Shown here: one piece after another, positions 24,900 to 36,153 of the stretch | Layout of the letters: each line of letters starts with the position of its first letter | Position numbering within the stretch: the stretch's first letter is position 1 | Assembly: GCA_004335835.1 (NCBI GenBank) | Contig: RWJK01001066.1 | Location: forward strand, 27,410 to 91,409 | Reading direction: 5' to 3' | Origin: Scenedesmus sp. ARA3 | Taxonomy: Eukaryota; Chlorophyta; Chlorophyceae; Sphaeropleales; Scenedesmaceae | DNA: 64,000 nucleotides | Position numbers and translations under genes: made by a program | The notes under the pieces: model-generated | Database searches by the model: none | Told to the model about the DNA's origin: nothing | Seen by the model: only the letters and a program-made list of their open reading frames with translations

Positions 24900-27774
24900 A
24901 GGAAAGGAGCAGGGCAGGCAAACAAGTGTGTCAGGACAGCACTGTGCGGGGCGTGTGGATATGGACTGGCTGAAGCTGATGCTGCAGATGCTGTGCAGGT
25001 GTGTTAGGGGTGTTCTATTATGCACGGTGCAATGGTGGCACAATATATGTTGATGGGCTGCCTGCTACTGCATGCACGTGAGACATGCGCCCGCTTGCAG
25101 GCACAGTACTGTGACGGTACACACTGTGCTGCATGTGTCATGTATCTGTATCCCTGGCTGCCTGCGGGCACTGGCGTCTGCAGCTGATGAAGCGGAAGCT
25201 ATTGCCAGCGCATTTGCTGCGGCACAATGCGGAAACGTTGCTGACTTTGCCGCAGACTGACAGTGCAAAAGGGAGGACCAACGCTGAGACCGGTTCAGCC
25301 GCTAGCAAACCTGGCAGTGCAACGCCGCCCAGGACAGTCGCTGACAAGACGCTGTTTATTAATCGCTAAGGGCGCTGACTCCACAACCCAGCAGGGGTTG
25401 CGACAGCTGCGTGCCAACCATCCTCAGCAGCTAGCCTGAACATCACGCCACGGGACACAGCGCAGTTACCTGTAATCAGCAACGCGCCATATGTTCTTCG
25501 AAGTATCATCAGCTCTGTCACAGCAACTCACTGCGAGAGAACTGCACTGTGGCCATGTGCTTGCGATGCGGCCCGGAGCGTCGCTTTTTTATTACTTTTG
25601 ATGTTCAAAGATTTGAGCTTGTTGACGATGCGACAGATTGAGCACTAAACATATGGAAGGAGCTCTGAACTGAAGGCGGAAGGACAGTCTTGGGTTGTAT
25701 ACGACACTTGATCTTGCTGATGCTGCCGTTCCGCGGACATATGATGCTCTGGAAAAGTATTCCGGGATGATTTTTTCAATCTGTTATCGTTTGAGCTGGG
25801 ATACATGCTCCGTGCAAGGGCATGAATAAGGAAAAGAGAAGATGACCAGGGGTAAGCGGTGGCCTTGCCAGCATGCACGCAGCAGGAGCTGGTGTGTGGC
25901 TTAAACAGTATCAAAACAAAAAATCCCGACTGTAGATACACCCTTTTGTGTATGAAGATTGTCGCGTAACCTGACACAGGATGCCAAGTGTTGACACTGC
26001 TGAGTGTGAAGACTGAGTGGCAGGGCAGAAGTTGATGATGACCGTGCCTCACCACGGAGCAATGATCATGTTCCTCATGTTGGGATATGGGTCAGGCGGG
26101 AAAGCTGACCCACCTTCAAGGGCAAGGCACAAATCAGGCTGCCACTGCATGTAAAGATGGGACAGTCTAGCAAGAAAAATGCGAACCTGCGCACCTGCTA
26201 GCATTGCTTGGCCAGGAGACCCCCCGCCCAAGGCGTTTGCTGCCAGTGTGCGGTGCAGGCAACTGCCTCGAAAGAGCAGCAGGGCAGACGTAACAAGTGT
26301 CACAGCAGGAGCACTCGCTCACGACAACAAGCAGCAGGCATCACGGCATGACCACCTGCACCAGGTAGCATGCCTGTGGGAGCTGCGCCCTCCGGAGCCC
26401 CATGGGTTTGACAAGCTGCCGTCATTGTGTAGAATGGCAGCATGCGTGCTCGTGTTGCTAACATGACGTCATAGTATGACAGCAGCTGCTGCAAGGATGC
26501 CAGCTGTGTCCCAGCGCAAACAATCATTTGCTGCCAGAATGGTTTTTTTTTGTTACCAGGGGCGACGGAATCCTACTGGCTCGCTACCACAGCACAATTG
26601 GGCAAGCCCAATTGTCGGAGCCCAATTGCCAGAATGGTTCACCCTGAACCGCGACAGTGCTGGTCTGTGTTGTGTAGGATCGCTACTGCTGCTGCTGCTG
26701 CTCGACGTGCCTCATAGCTGCTGGCTACGACAGTATAGCTGCAGCATGCATGCTACGCAACCGCAGCAGACCTACTGCATGCGCTACAAGGTCAATGTTT
26801 GATCAGGTACATGCCACAGCAGGTGAGGCAGGACTCATGCTTTGGGAGCTGGCAACTAGTCTCTGGCCCCGGCTGAATGATCCTCCTGCAAGCATGCTGG
26901 CAACTCTGTCCTGCAAGTAAGGTTTGCGCCAGGCTACGGCCCAAGTGCACCTACACGGCTGCAGCTTCACGGCTGATCAACTCAAATGTGCAACTTACAC
27001 TAATTAACATTTGATGGTGCAGGGGCATCTGCTGTGCCACAGTTCCTTTGAATGAAACTGCATTCACAGGATTGCAGTCGAGCACCTGCCAAGAGCATTT
27101 TAAAGACCCAGATGGAGTGTGAACGGCTCACCGGCAGCTGCAGTCTCTAATTTGATACTACCAGTAACGTTCTGCATTAGTGACCACCTGCAAGCTCCTG
27201 ATGCTGGTGTTGCTGCTGTTGCAGCGGCAATTGCCACCGCTGCTGCCACCAGCTGCCATGCGCCACCATCTCCCTCCCTCGACTCACTGTGGTTGTAGAT
27301 TGTAGAATGAGTAAGTGGTGCACGTACCAGAATGCTTAGCTGGTAATGCTGCAGGGCTGCTTGGTCTAGGCTCCCGCGCCTACAGCCTGCTGCAGCTAGG
27401 CTTGCATCCATGCAGCAGCCGCACAGCGCCATTCCATCGAATCCGCACCAAGACGGCATACAGGAATGCCTAGAATTGCGATAGCCTGCTTTGTGCGCCC
27501 AACGCCGCAGATGCTTTCAAGATCAACTGCAGCAGGTACAGGGGCCTGTGGTTATTGCCTCTGATCGGCTCAGGTACAATATACAAATGTAATCTAGCGT
27601 AAGCCAATGCTTTATCGCATCGACGTAGGTGTATTGGAGCTGAGGTAGGGCACAACAGGTTACAATTTCACCAGGCAGCCCCGCCCATCGGGCGTATGTA
27701 ATGCTCCAGGCACGCAGCGATCCCCACCTTTTCAAATTGGTCATTTGCACCAGTCACGCCATCCATACACCACA
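24900..27774. other. Intergenic, no gene recognised apart from a possible small 5' exon
   Basis: The missing first exon of the 23884-24845 gene may lie at the left side. The rest holds short frames only, a short palindrome at 26594-26615 and the PGK upstream region. Confidence 0.4.
26594..26615. repeat. Short perfect palindrome with flanking direct repeats
   Basis: ACAATTGGGC and GCCCAATTGT are perfect inverses separated by AA. A further CCCAATTG copy follows at 26621. GCCAGAATGGTT occurs on both sides (26533-26544 and 26628-26639), so the palindrome sits within a roughly 95-bp duplication or small insertion. Confidence 0.6.
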
Positions 27775-30700
27775 ATGGCTCTGACAATGCAGCGTGCATC
27801 CACCGCAAGGGTGGCAGGCAGGAGGGTTGCTGCCCCCCGCATGGCCCGCGTGAGCCTCAGCCGCGGCAAGTTCGTTGTGCTGGCAGCCAAGAAGTCCGTG
27901 GGCGACCTCGGCAAGGTGAATGAGCCTGGTCAGCGCCTGATCACCCGCCCTGGACGCTCCCCAGCCCGCTTACATCCTCGGCGCTGCTTCGTTTGCTGCA
28001 GGCTGAGCTCGAGGGCAAGCGTGTGTTCGTGCGTGCTGGTAAGCAGCCAGCTGCAGGCAATTGGGCTCCTCAGCACCTGCCAGTGTCGAGCAGTGCCAGG
28101 CTCCATCCATGCACTGCGCCAATTCTCACCGATCGCTGCTGCTCTTTGCCTTTGCAGACCTGAACGTGCCCCTCGACAAGGTAAGGCCATCACGGGCAGC
28201 GCTTGCGTGCAGGATTCTTGCTTGGCTCTCTGCCAGGCCAGCAGGTGCTGAAATATCCCACGCCTGGTGCCCCTGCAGGAGCAGAAGATCACCGACGACA
28301 CCCGCATCAGGGCTGCCGTGCCAACCCTCAAGTACCTGCTGGACAACGGCGCCAAGGTGCTGCTCACCTCCCACCTGGTGAGTGCCTGGGTGGATCAATC
28401 CCAACCGAGCTCGGCAGTTTTCCTGCTGGGGGCCCTCGTTCAAACCCGCGCCTGACCATCACGCCTTTTATTTTGCAGGGTCGCCCGAAGTCTGGCCCTG
28501 AGGACAAGTTCAGGCTGACTCCCGTGGCACCCCGCCTGGGCGAGCTGCTGGGCAAGCCAGTGAGTGCTGCTCGATGCAGCAGCTGTCACGCAGCGCCAGC
28601 CGCGCATTGGGCAAAACGCTGAATGTATTTTGGTTGTATTATGCAGGTGAAGAAGCTGAACGACTGCATCGGCGAGGAGGTGGAGAAGGCCGTGGCTGAG
28701 GCCAAGAACGGCGAGGTGGGCAGCATCAGTAGCAGGACTTGACCTGGGCAGTAGCAGTGGCAGCAGCTGGAGCAGCAGAATATGAAGTGGGCAGCATAAC
28801 ATTGAAGCATAAGCTCATGTTGCAGAATCAAACTGTGAGGGACAAACCAATGCAGTGAACGGAGCAGCAGCTGCAAACAATGCACTGCTCCATGAGACGC
28901 AAGTGCATTCGTCAGCGGGCGCCTGGTGTTCTGAAAATGAACAATCAAGCAATTGCACGCATTGCTGACATAGCACCACCAATAGCACCCTTGCAGCTGC
29001 GGCTGTTCCCGACGTCCTTTGTGCTGTGCTGCTGCTGCTGCCGCAGCTGCTGCTGCTGGAGAACGTGCGCTTCTACAAGGAGGAGGAGAAGAACGTGCCC
29101 GAGTTCGCACAGAAGGTGCGCGGCACACGGCTATTTGGTTGCATGCTTATTGTTTGTGGTGGTTTGCAGTTGGTATCTGCACAGCTGGCCACATTTGATG
29201 CATGTGTTGCGTCATGGACATGCTGCAAGTCTCAGTGGCAGATGTGCGCAGCCGCTTCCCGTACAACAGGGCAGCACGCACAGCAAGTAGCAGCACGCCA
29301 CGCTGTTTGCTACCAGGTGCTGTCGTGCCGCATACTCACCAGGCCTGACAGCTGCCCTGCATGCCGCTGTAGCTGTTTGCGCACGCAGCGAATGCTGCGC
29401 TCCTTCTCACCTGTCTGCCCCTGCCCCTGCTGCTTTTTGATGTCTGTTACTCTGCCGTATCTCTTCCCGCAGCTGGCCGCCAACGCCGACATCTACGTGA
29501 ACGACGCCTTCGGCACTGCGCACCGCGCGCACGCCTCCACCGAGGGCGTGACCAAGTTCCTGAAGCCCAGCGTGGCCGGCTTCCTGCTGCAGAAGGTGCG
29601 GCGCATTCTCTGTTGTTGATTTCCGTTGTGATCATAACCAAGAACTGCTGCCAAGTTGCATCTGTTGTCCAGCTCCTGCAGCAGTGTCCAAGCGCCCATA
29701 TTTTGCACTCAACACCCCAACCCTCCCACCGACATACAATGTTTCAACTTTGTCATCGCAGGAGCTGGACTACCTCGATGGCGCCGTGTCCAACCCCAAG
29801 CGCCCCTTTGCTGCCATCGTGGGCGGCTCCAAGGTGTCCTCCAAGATCACCGTGATCGAGTCCCTGCTCGACAAGGTGGACGTGCTCATCATCGGGTGAG
29901 TGGCGGGGTTTTGCAGCAGCAAAGTGCGCACACCTTGAGTTGACGAGTGAAAGCTTAAACCCCTGGACATTGTTGTGCGTGTGGTAGACACGCTGCTGAA
30001 TTTTTTGGACCGTGGTCACATCTAGACTTGCCGCATCCTTTGCTGTTTGTGTAACCTTTTTGGCTAAAGTGCAGTGGTGGCGGCATGAAATTCAACTTCT
30101 ACAAAACAATGACGACTGTTGTGCCGCACTGCTGCCTTTTACTCTTTACCCTTTCTCCGCTGCAGTGGCGGCATGGTGTTCACCTTCTACAAGGCTCGCG
30201 GGCTGGGCGTGGGCAGCAGCCTGGTGGAGGAGGACCAGCTGGAGCTGGCCAAGAAGCTGGAGGTCATCGCCAAGGTGAGGAAAAAAACTGTTCTGTTGCG
30301 CAAGTATCATATTGTGGAAGTGTACCAAACGTGTTGTATCAGGGAGGAGGCCTTGCTGGAGCTGGCCAAGAAGCTGGAGGTCATGACCAAGGTGAGGAAG
30401 CTATGTTACTTTTATCGCTTTTGCACATTTAACTGAGCGATTCCAGGTACAGGATGGTTGTACTGGGGGGAGGACCAGCTGGAGCTGGCCAAGAAGCTGG
30501 AGGTCATGGCCAAGGTGCAGCAAATGCGGCCAATGACTATTTACGCAGGTTTCTGTCTGTTGTTGTGAAAGATGCGCATCATCATGCAGGAGAGCCTCCT
30601 GTAGTCATATGTGGACATGATGCTGCCTGTCATCGCACGTTGGCAGCACTTGGCTGGGTCCTGCTGCGCCACTGCTCACACACACTGCTGCTGCTGCTGC

Positions 30701-31573
30701 CTTGCCAAACCCTCTTCACCCCTGCAGGAGAAGGGCGTGCAGCTGCTGCTGCCCACTGACGTGGTGGTGGCGGACAAGCTCTCACGTACTGCTGCTGCTG
30801 CTTATATGTTCACCCCTGCAGGAGAAGGGCGTGCAGCTGCTGCTGCCCACCGACGTGGTGGTGGCCGACAAGTTTGACCCCAACGCCAACACACAGACCG
30901 TGTCCGCAGAGGCGATCCCCGACGGCTGGATGGTGAGAGCCTCGGCCTGTTGCATTGGCATGTATTTAGACGGTACTAGCAGCAGCAGCAATGCATGTAA
31001 TGTCCAGCAGCGTGCAGACCGTGTCCGCAGAGAAGATCCCTGACGGCTGGATGGTGAGGTGGCTGATGCATTAGCGTGCATCACAGACAGCAGCAGCATT
31101 GCACCAAATGTACAGCAGCGTGCAGACTGCGACGGCTGGATGGTGAGCTGCTTTTGATGCAGTGGCATGCACGTAGGCAGCAGCAGCAGCAGTGCACCAG
31201 GGCGCGTCAAGGCCTGCAGAAAGCAGCCGTATGGCAGCAGCGGCAGCAATGTGCTGGGTGTGAAGCAGCTGGCATCACAGCTGAGCACAGCACACACTTG
31301 TAAAAGGACACTTGAGCCGCTGGCTCATCAGACGCCTTGAAAGCTTCTCTCAAGCACAGCATACTTCCAAGCTAGGTACGCACACAACAAGAGCTAAACC
31401 AAATTTGTCTCAAGTTCACCCTGTTCATTTCACCCTGCAGGGTCTGGACATCGGCCCCGACTCCATCAAGACCTTTGAGGATGCCCTGAAGACCTGCAAG
31501 ACTGTTGTCTGGAACGGCCCCATGGGCGTGTTCGAGTTCGACAAGTTCGCCAAGGGCACATACGTGAGTGGAT

Positions 31574-31611
<38 letters not shown>

Positions 31612-32425
31612 GCAATACTATGTTTGAGATGCGGTGTTCGAGTTCGACAAGTTTGCCAAGGGCACTTACGTGATTGGGATATGAGGCTGCTGCTGCTGCT
31701 GCTGCTGCTTGCAATGCAAGGTTTGAGTTCTGTTGTTGAATACGTTCGCCATGGGCACATATGTCAGTGGCCTGCAAGTGCGCTGCTGCTGCTGCTGCTG
31801 CATTGTGTGCTAGTGCGTGCTGCAGCGTCAAATTTGCCTACCACAGCGACTGCGCCCCAAAGCGCTCCCATCGGTCATTGACAACTTGCTGCTGCTGCCT
31901 GCATTGTTATTTTCTCTTGTTATAACAGTCCATCGCCCAGACCCTGGCTGAGCTGACCCCCCAGGGCACCTGCACCATCATCGGTGGCGGTGACTCTGTG
32001 GCAGCAGTGGAGAAGGCTGGCCTGGCCGAGAAGATGAGCCACATCTCCACCGGTGAGCCCTATTCCTCGCTTTCTCTAGTTTCAATGTTGTATGTGTGGC
32101 AGCTGTGACAGTTCTGGGCGGGGGCAAGGGCAGCTAGCAGTGCAGCGGCATGCGCCAAGTCTGCCATGCAGCAGCTGTGCTCAGCAGCAGGAAGGCAGCC
32201 CACGAGCACAAACATAAACATGGGTTATTCTAATTGCCCTGCAGCCCGGCGCTCGTGCCAACGAACTATCTTGTTCGGTCAGTGGTCATTGTGTCCGTCG
32301 TACAACCAGAATCTGAGCCATCTCCCCCTGCTGCTGCTGCTGCTGCTGCTACAGGTGGTGGTGCCTCTCTGGAGCTGCTGGAGGGCAAGGTGCTGCCCGG
32401 CGTGGCTGCCCTGGACGAGAAGTAA
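27775..32425 (+). CDS. PGK: Phosphoglycerate kinase, plastid form
   Basis: Fourteen exons, all phases consistent: 27775-27915, 28002-28038, 28158-28180, 28279-28377, 28479-28559, 28647-28715, 29047-29115, 29473-29595, 29762-29895, 30166-30274, 30822-30932, 31441-31563, 31929-32052 and 32355-32425 (TAA). The product is about 437 residues. It interconverts 1,3-bisphosphoglycerate + ADP and 3-phosphoglycerate + ATP (Calvin cycle and glycolysis). The first 35-40 residues are Arg/Ala/Ser-rich and fit a plastid transit peptide. Family landmarks are intact: [64 protein letters not shown] and the nucleotide-binding [13 protein letters not shown]. The exon of 23 nt (28158-28180) is unusually small. 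Introns around exons 10-12 hold many diverged copies of the exon edges. Very secure identification. Confidence 0.97.
30075..30107 (+). repeat. Upstream echo of PGK exon 10 start
   Basis: A GTGCAG acceptor plus a copy of the exon start (GGGM.F.FYK), about 91 bp before the real acceptor at 30165. Several base changes alter the protein reading (MKFNFYK against MVFTFYK). Confidence 0.8.
30343..30514 (+). repeat. Two downstream echoes of PGK exon 10 end
   Basis: Copies at 30343-30391 and 30469-30514 repeat LELAKKLEV...AK. The real exon ends at 30274, so the steps are about 117 and 123 bp. The first copy keeps a GTGAGG donor; the second reads GTGCAG. Both differ from the exon at several bases, so they are old copies, not assembly duplicates. 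Confidence 0.85.
30728..30780 (+). repeat. Upstream echo of PGK exon 11 start
   Basis: An intact CCTGCAG acceptor and a near-perfect copy of the exon start ([17 protein letters not shown]), 94 bp before the real exon. The copy stops after ADK with no donor. Confidence 0.85.
31015..31142 (+). repeat. Two downstream echoes of PGK exon 11 end
   Basis: 31015-31053 copies [13 protein letters not shown] plus GTGAGG donor (one residue changed), 121 bp after the real end at 30932. 31122-31142 is a shorter copy (DGWM plus GTGAGC), 89 bp further on. Confidence 0.8.
31634..31762 (+). repeat. Two downstream echoes of PGK exon 12 end with CTG tracts
   Basis: 31634-31669 copies [12 protein letters not shown] with a weakened donor (GTGATT), 106 bp after the real junction; about 31736-31762 is a third, decayed copy with GTCAGT. 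Each unit is exon end, donor-like bases, (CTG)n and a TTGCAAT...GTTTGAG spacer, so the whole junction was amplified with its intron repeat. Confidence 0.85.
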
Positions 32426-32426
32426 G

Positions 32427-32454
32427 AAGTTCACACTCCTACAAGTGTGAACTT
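32427..32454 (+). promoter_or_regulatory. Perfect 10-bp hairpin right after the PGK stop codon
   Basis: AAGTTCACAC and GTGTGAACTT are perfect inverses around an 8-nt loop and start one base after the TAA. GTGAACTT occurs twice more by 32490. In the 3' UTR this could affect mRNA stability or processing; that is inference. Confidence 0.6.
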
Positions 32455-32490
32455 TGGCGTGAACTTCTCTCTGGCAGCGTGAACTTTTGC

Positions 32491-35247
32491 AGCGTGCAGC
32501 TCTGGCGGCTTTCTGACGGTAGCAGGCGCTACTTGGGCAGTTGTCTTCCATGTGGCTGTGATGGCAGGCTTTGTGTGTGTGGATTGCACTGCTGTTGTGC
32601 ATCCCGATGACCTAACATGGCAATGAACAGAATTTGTGCAGCATGCAGGCAGCGGTTGCGGTACATAGGCGCGCATTCAGCCCATTTGCATGAAGAGAAT
32701 GTAGCTGTGCCACAGTTTTGACGGACTGGCTGCCGCGTCTTGCAGCAGCGGTTGCAGCAGCAATTTCTGCTAGGAATGCCGCTGCAAACCCTGCTGCAGC
32801 GCGCAGCTTGTGTGGAGAGTGCGAGACAGAGTGAGCAGGCACGCTCGGCCTTCCACCGGCAATGTACGGGGAAGGAGCGTTGCCGCATATTGCAAGGCGT
32901 AGCGCATGTGTGCTTGACTCCGAGTGTGTTTGCAGTTGCAGGCAGTTGTGCACGTGTGTGTGCGGTGTGTGTTGGTGCCCGGCAGCCGCCCGTGCGGTGT
33001 GCTGTGGCAGTGGATTGGGTTAACAGACAAAACAGATATCTGCACATCACTACCCCGGCTGTTGACAGCAACCTTGCTGCAGGCTTATGACATTGCTGGT
33101 GCTGTCACCAGCATGTCAGATCCTAAGCCCCAATGCGTTACCATCGGCAGCTGCAAACCGTTTGCAATCGGATTTCCTGCAAGTCGGTACACGTGTGCAC
33201 TGCAGCTGCTGGCAACCAAGTCAGGAGCAGTCTCGCTTGCATACAATGCACATGCAACAGACCAACTCTGCCACACCGCATCTCTGGACTGATGCTTTGG
33301 CTGCAGCGTGCATGACGCCAATGCAAGTCAAACCAGAAACGACTCATGTCAGGACAGGAACAATCCTGGTCAAAACAGAAACCGCTTCTGCGGCACAGAG
33401 ACGTTTCTGCGGCACATAGTCCAAGTGCTGCGCATCAGCAGGCCAGTAAACTGCCATGGAGCATCGTCATCAGCAGCAGCCACCTGTGTCCTGTCTACCA
33501 GCGCCGGCCAAGATAGGCTAGCCACAGCTTGATGTAGTGCAGTCGCCCTATGCAGCAGCAGGTCGATCGTCAGAGTAGCAACAAGTGTGTACTAAAGTAT
33601 GCCTGCAACAGTACAGGCCTGCAGCCCACACGCAAGACAGCGCTGAGGGTGGCGGCAGCATAAGTGCTGTTCCACCCCCGTACAAGCCCCCTAGGCAGCA
33701 TCACATGCATCCATTTCCGATCACAGGTACATCACAGGCAGATCACAGGTAGCAAAGGAGCGCGCAACCAAACACGCATTACAACACATCCAGACCTGCA
33801 TGCCGCAATGAAGTGCAAGAAAGCGCTGCACAGTGCCTTGTACATTCCATACCGGCAAAACCATCCCCCAGACCAGAACTGTGTTGCAACATGGCCCTTA
33901 GCCTGTGTCAGACAAACACGCAAGCAGCCAGTACTACTCGTAGTACTGCAATTGCTGGAAGAAAGTGTGATCATTGGCGGGTGACAAAATAACATGGTCG
34001 CATGATGGCTGCCTTGCAGGCAGTTGCTGACAGTGCGGTGTGCAAAAGTAACAAGCGTAACACCAACTTCAGCGGTACAGTAGACTGCCATACACCAAAC
34101 ACGGAGCAAACCCACAGACCTTGTGGATGGTTCACGAGTCTGCATTCGAAGCACAACAGTGCAATGACTCATAAGCCGGCTGGCGCCAGCATCAACAGCC
34201 ACAGCATTTACTTCTTCCTGTGCTGCCAACCAGCATGTTTGGACAGCACAGCACAGCAACGCGCAGCACGCCTTGCTGCACTGCACACATTGCAGGAACC
34301 TGAACTGACCCCCACACTCACTGCTCGTTTTGAGCAGAACAGCACCACACAGCGCGTGTTGCTGCACACACTGCAAAAACCAACAAAGACCCCCAAAACT
34401 CACTGTCTTTGCTCCGTCGACATGAAACACACACAGCAGCAGCTACTGAAGATGTCATAGTCCCATCAGCGCATGACGCGCCTTGACCAACTTGGTCAGG
34501 CCTTGAAAGCTGGTAGCAAAATCAGCGGGCCTCAACAAGCCACATGCGAAGCTTGCTGTTGGTCACTGGATCAAAGCACCCGCAGGCACGCACTGTAAAG
34601 TGGGTGCAATGTATGAGGACACTTTATGAACTGTGACCTATGGCACGGGAAACACGTACGTACGTGAGCAAACCCCACTAACAAACTCGTTGCAAACCAG
34701 TGCAAACCTGAGCGAGTGACTGGAAAAAACCCATGGGCTGCTGGGGGTACAGCACCACCGGCAGCAGATCCATATCTTTGCCTGTCACATGCGTGCCTCT
34801 TCAACTCCATTCGAGACTGGCCACATCTCTGGAGGTTGTGTGTCATGCATTGCCTCAGGCGTGGCATGCCAGCACACTTCCAATCCAATCCAATTCGCCG
34901 CATCACACCAATCAAGGTAGACTCAACGCACACGGTATGGCAAACAGACACACAGGTGAAGCTGAAGCATAGCGTGTGCATCTTCACAAGCTCCTGCCAG
35001 CACTGCTCTCCAACTACGCGCATGCACATGCGTGCACAGAAGGCACAAACCAATGATTGCAGCTGCCAGCGTCAGCTGCGCCTGCACCACAGTCATCATC
35101 ACATTGCCCAGTAATGTCAGCTGCGCCTGCATTGCAATGTCATGTCCAAATCAGGCGGCGGCAGCGCCTGTCATCACTGGCCATCAACAGACAGCTGTCA
35201 ACGCCATCTGCGCCTGAATTACATTACTTCACTCTTGCCTGATCGCA
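32491..35247. other. Intergenic between convergent PGK and oxidase genes
   Basis: No gene recognised. A 232-codon minus-strand frame at 33732-34430 overlaps a local duplication (about 34240-34390) and has no domain. Decayed GTCAGCTGCGCCTGCA repeats near 35070-35130 may be remote oxidase-tail copies. Confidence 0.45.
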
Positions 35248-35416
35248 TCATGCTGTGGCTGTGCCTGGCACTGGGGGCTTGTAGCCGGGGCACCCGCCAT
35301 CCGCTGGCAGTGGCAGCGCCAGCTGCGCCTGCATCACTTCAGCCTTGTATCAACCAGGCGGCGGCTGTTCCTGGCACTGGCGGAGTGCATTCGGGGCACT
35401 CGCCATCCGCAGGCAG
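35248..35416 (-). repeat. Two terminal-exon echoes in the oxidase 3' flank
   Basis: 35363-35416 and 35248-35310 repeat the last coding segment (DGECPGYTPPVPGTATA). The farther copy keeps a stop codon in frame (TGA, 35248-35250). Order and orientation match the last exon, which ends at 35458. Confidence 0.8.
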
Positions 35417-35457
35417 CCTCACCGTTGCCTGTGCTTCCATCAATCTGCATGATTGCA

Positions 35458-36120
35458 TTAAGCTGTAGCTGTGCCTGGCACGGGTGGTGTGTAGCCGGGG
35501 CACTCGCCATCAGCCGGCTGTGCATCATCAGGGAAGCCGGGGCATTTGAACAGCACCACCTTCATGCAGCCCAGGTCCTCATGCATCAGGTAGCTGCGGC
35601 AGCAGCAGCAGCAGCAGCAGAAGAAGAAGAACAGCTGGTTAATGAATAGTCACAGTGGTGGTAAGCAGTGCCACCGTCATGCAGCCTCGTGCATCAGGTA
35701 GCTGCAGGACAACAGGACAACAGGGGTACGGCCAGGCAATTTAAAGAACTGAGCGGTCAATCACAATTGACACGATTTACCAGAAAATTGCAGCATGGGA
35801 TGAAGGTGGGCAGGCAGGCAGGCAGTGTGTACGCATTGCTAGCAGACGCATGCATTGTGTTGTGTTCTACAGCCAGCACATGATTTGAGCACGTGTATGT
35901 AAGCTGCAGAGGGCCGCAAAGGGCTGCATGTGAGCCTTGCTTTAGCTCAGCCAAAAGTAGCCAGCTACTCACTGGCAATGCATCACGGAGTAGCCTGTGA
36001 AGGCGCCTGGCTGGAAGCGCAGCGTCAGCGCATCAGGAGGGATGGGCGTGTAGAAGGGGAACAGCAGCGTGTCGTAGTAGTCGCCAATCTGCACAGCAAG
36101 GCGGAGCAGCAGTAGCAGCG

Positions 36121-36153
<33 letters not shown>

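Noticed and set aside
30343..31762. Reading the PGK intron copies as extra PGK exons
   Set aside because: Adding any of them would duplicate or break conserved PGK sequence; the 14-exon model without them gives a complete enzyme.
33732..34430. 232-codon minus-strand frame
   Set aside because: Made largely of a local sequence duplication (GTTGCTGCACACA...), Cys-rich, no domain.
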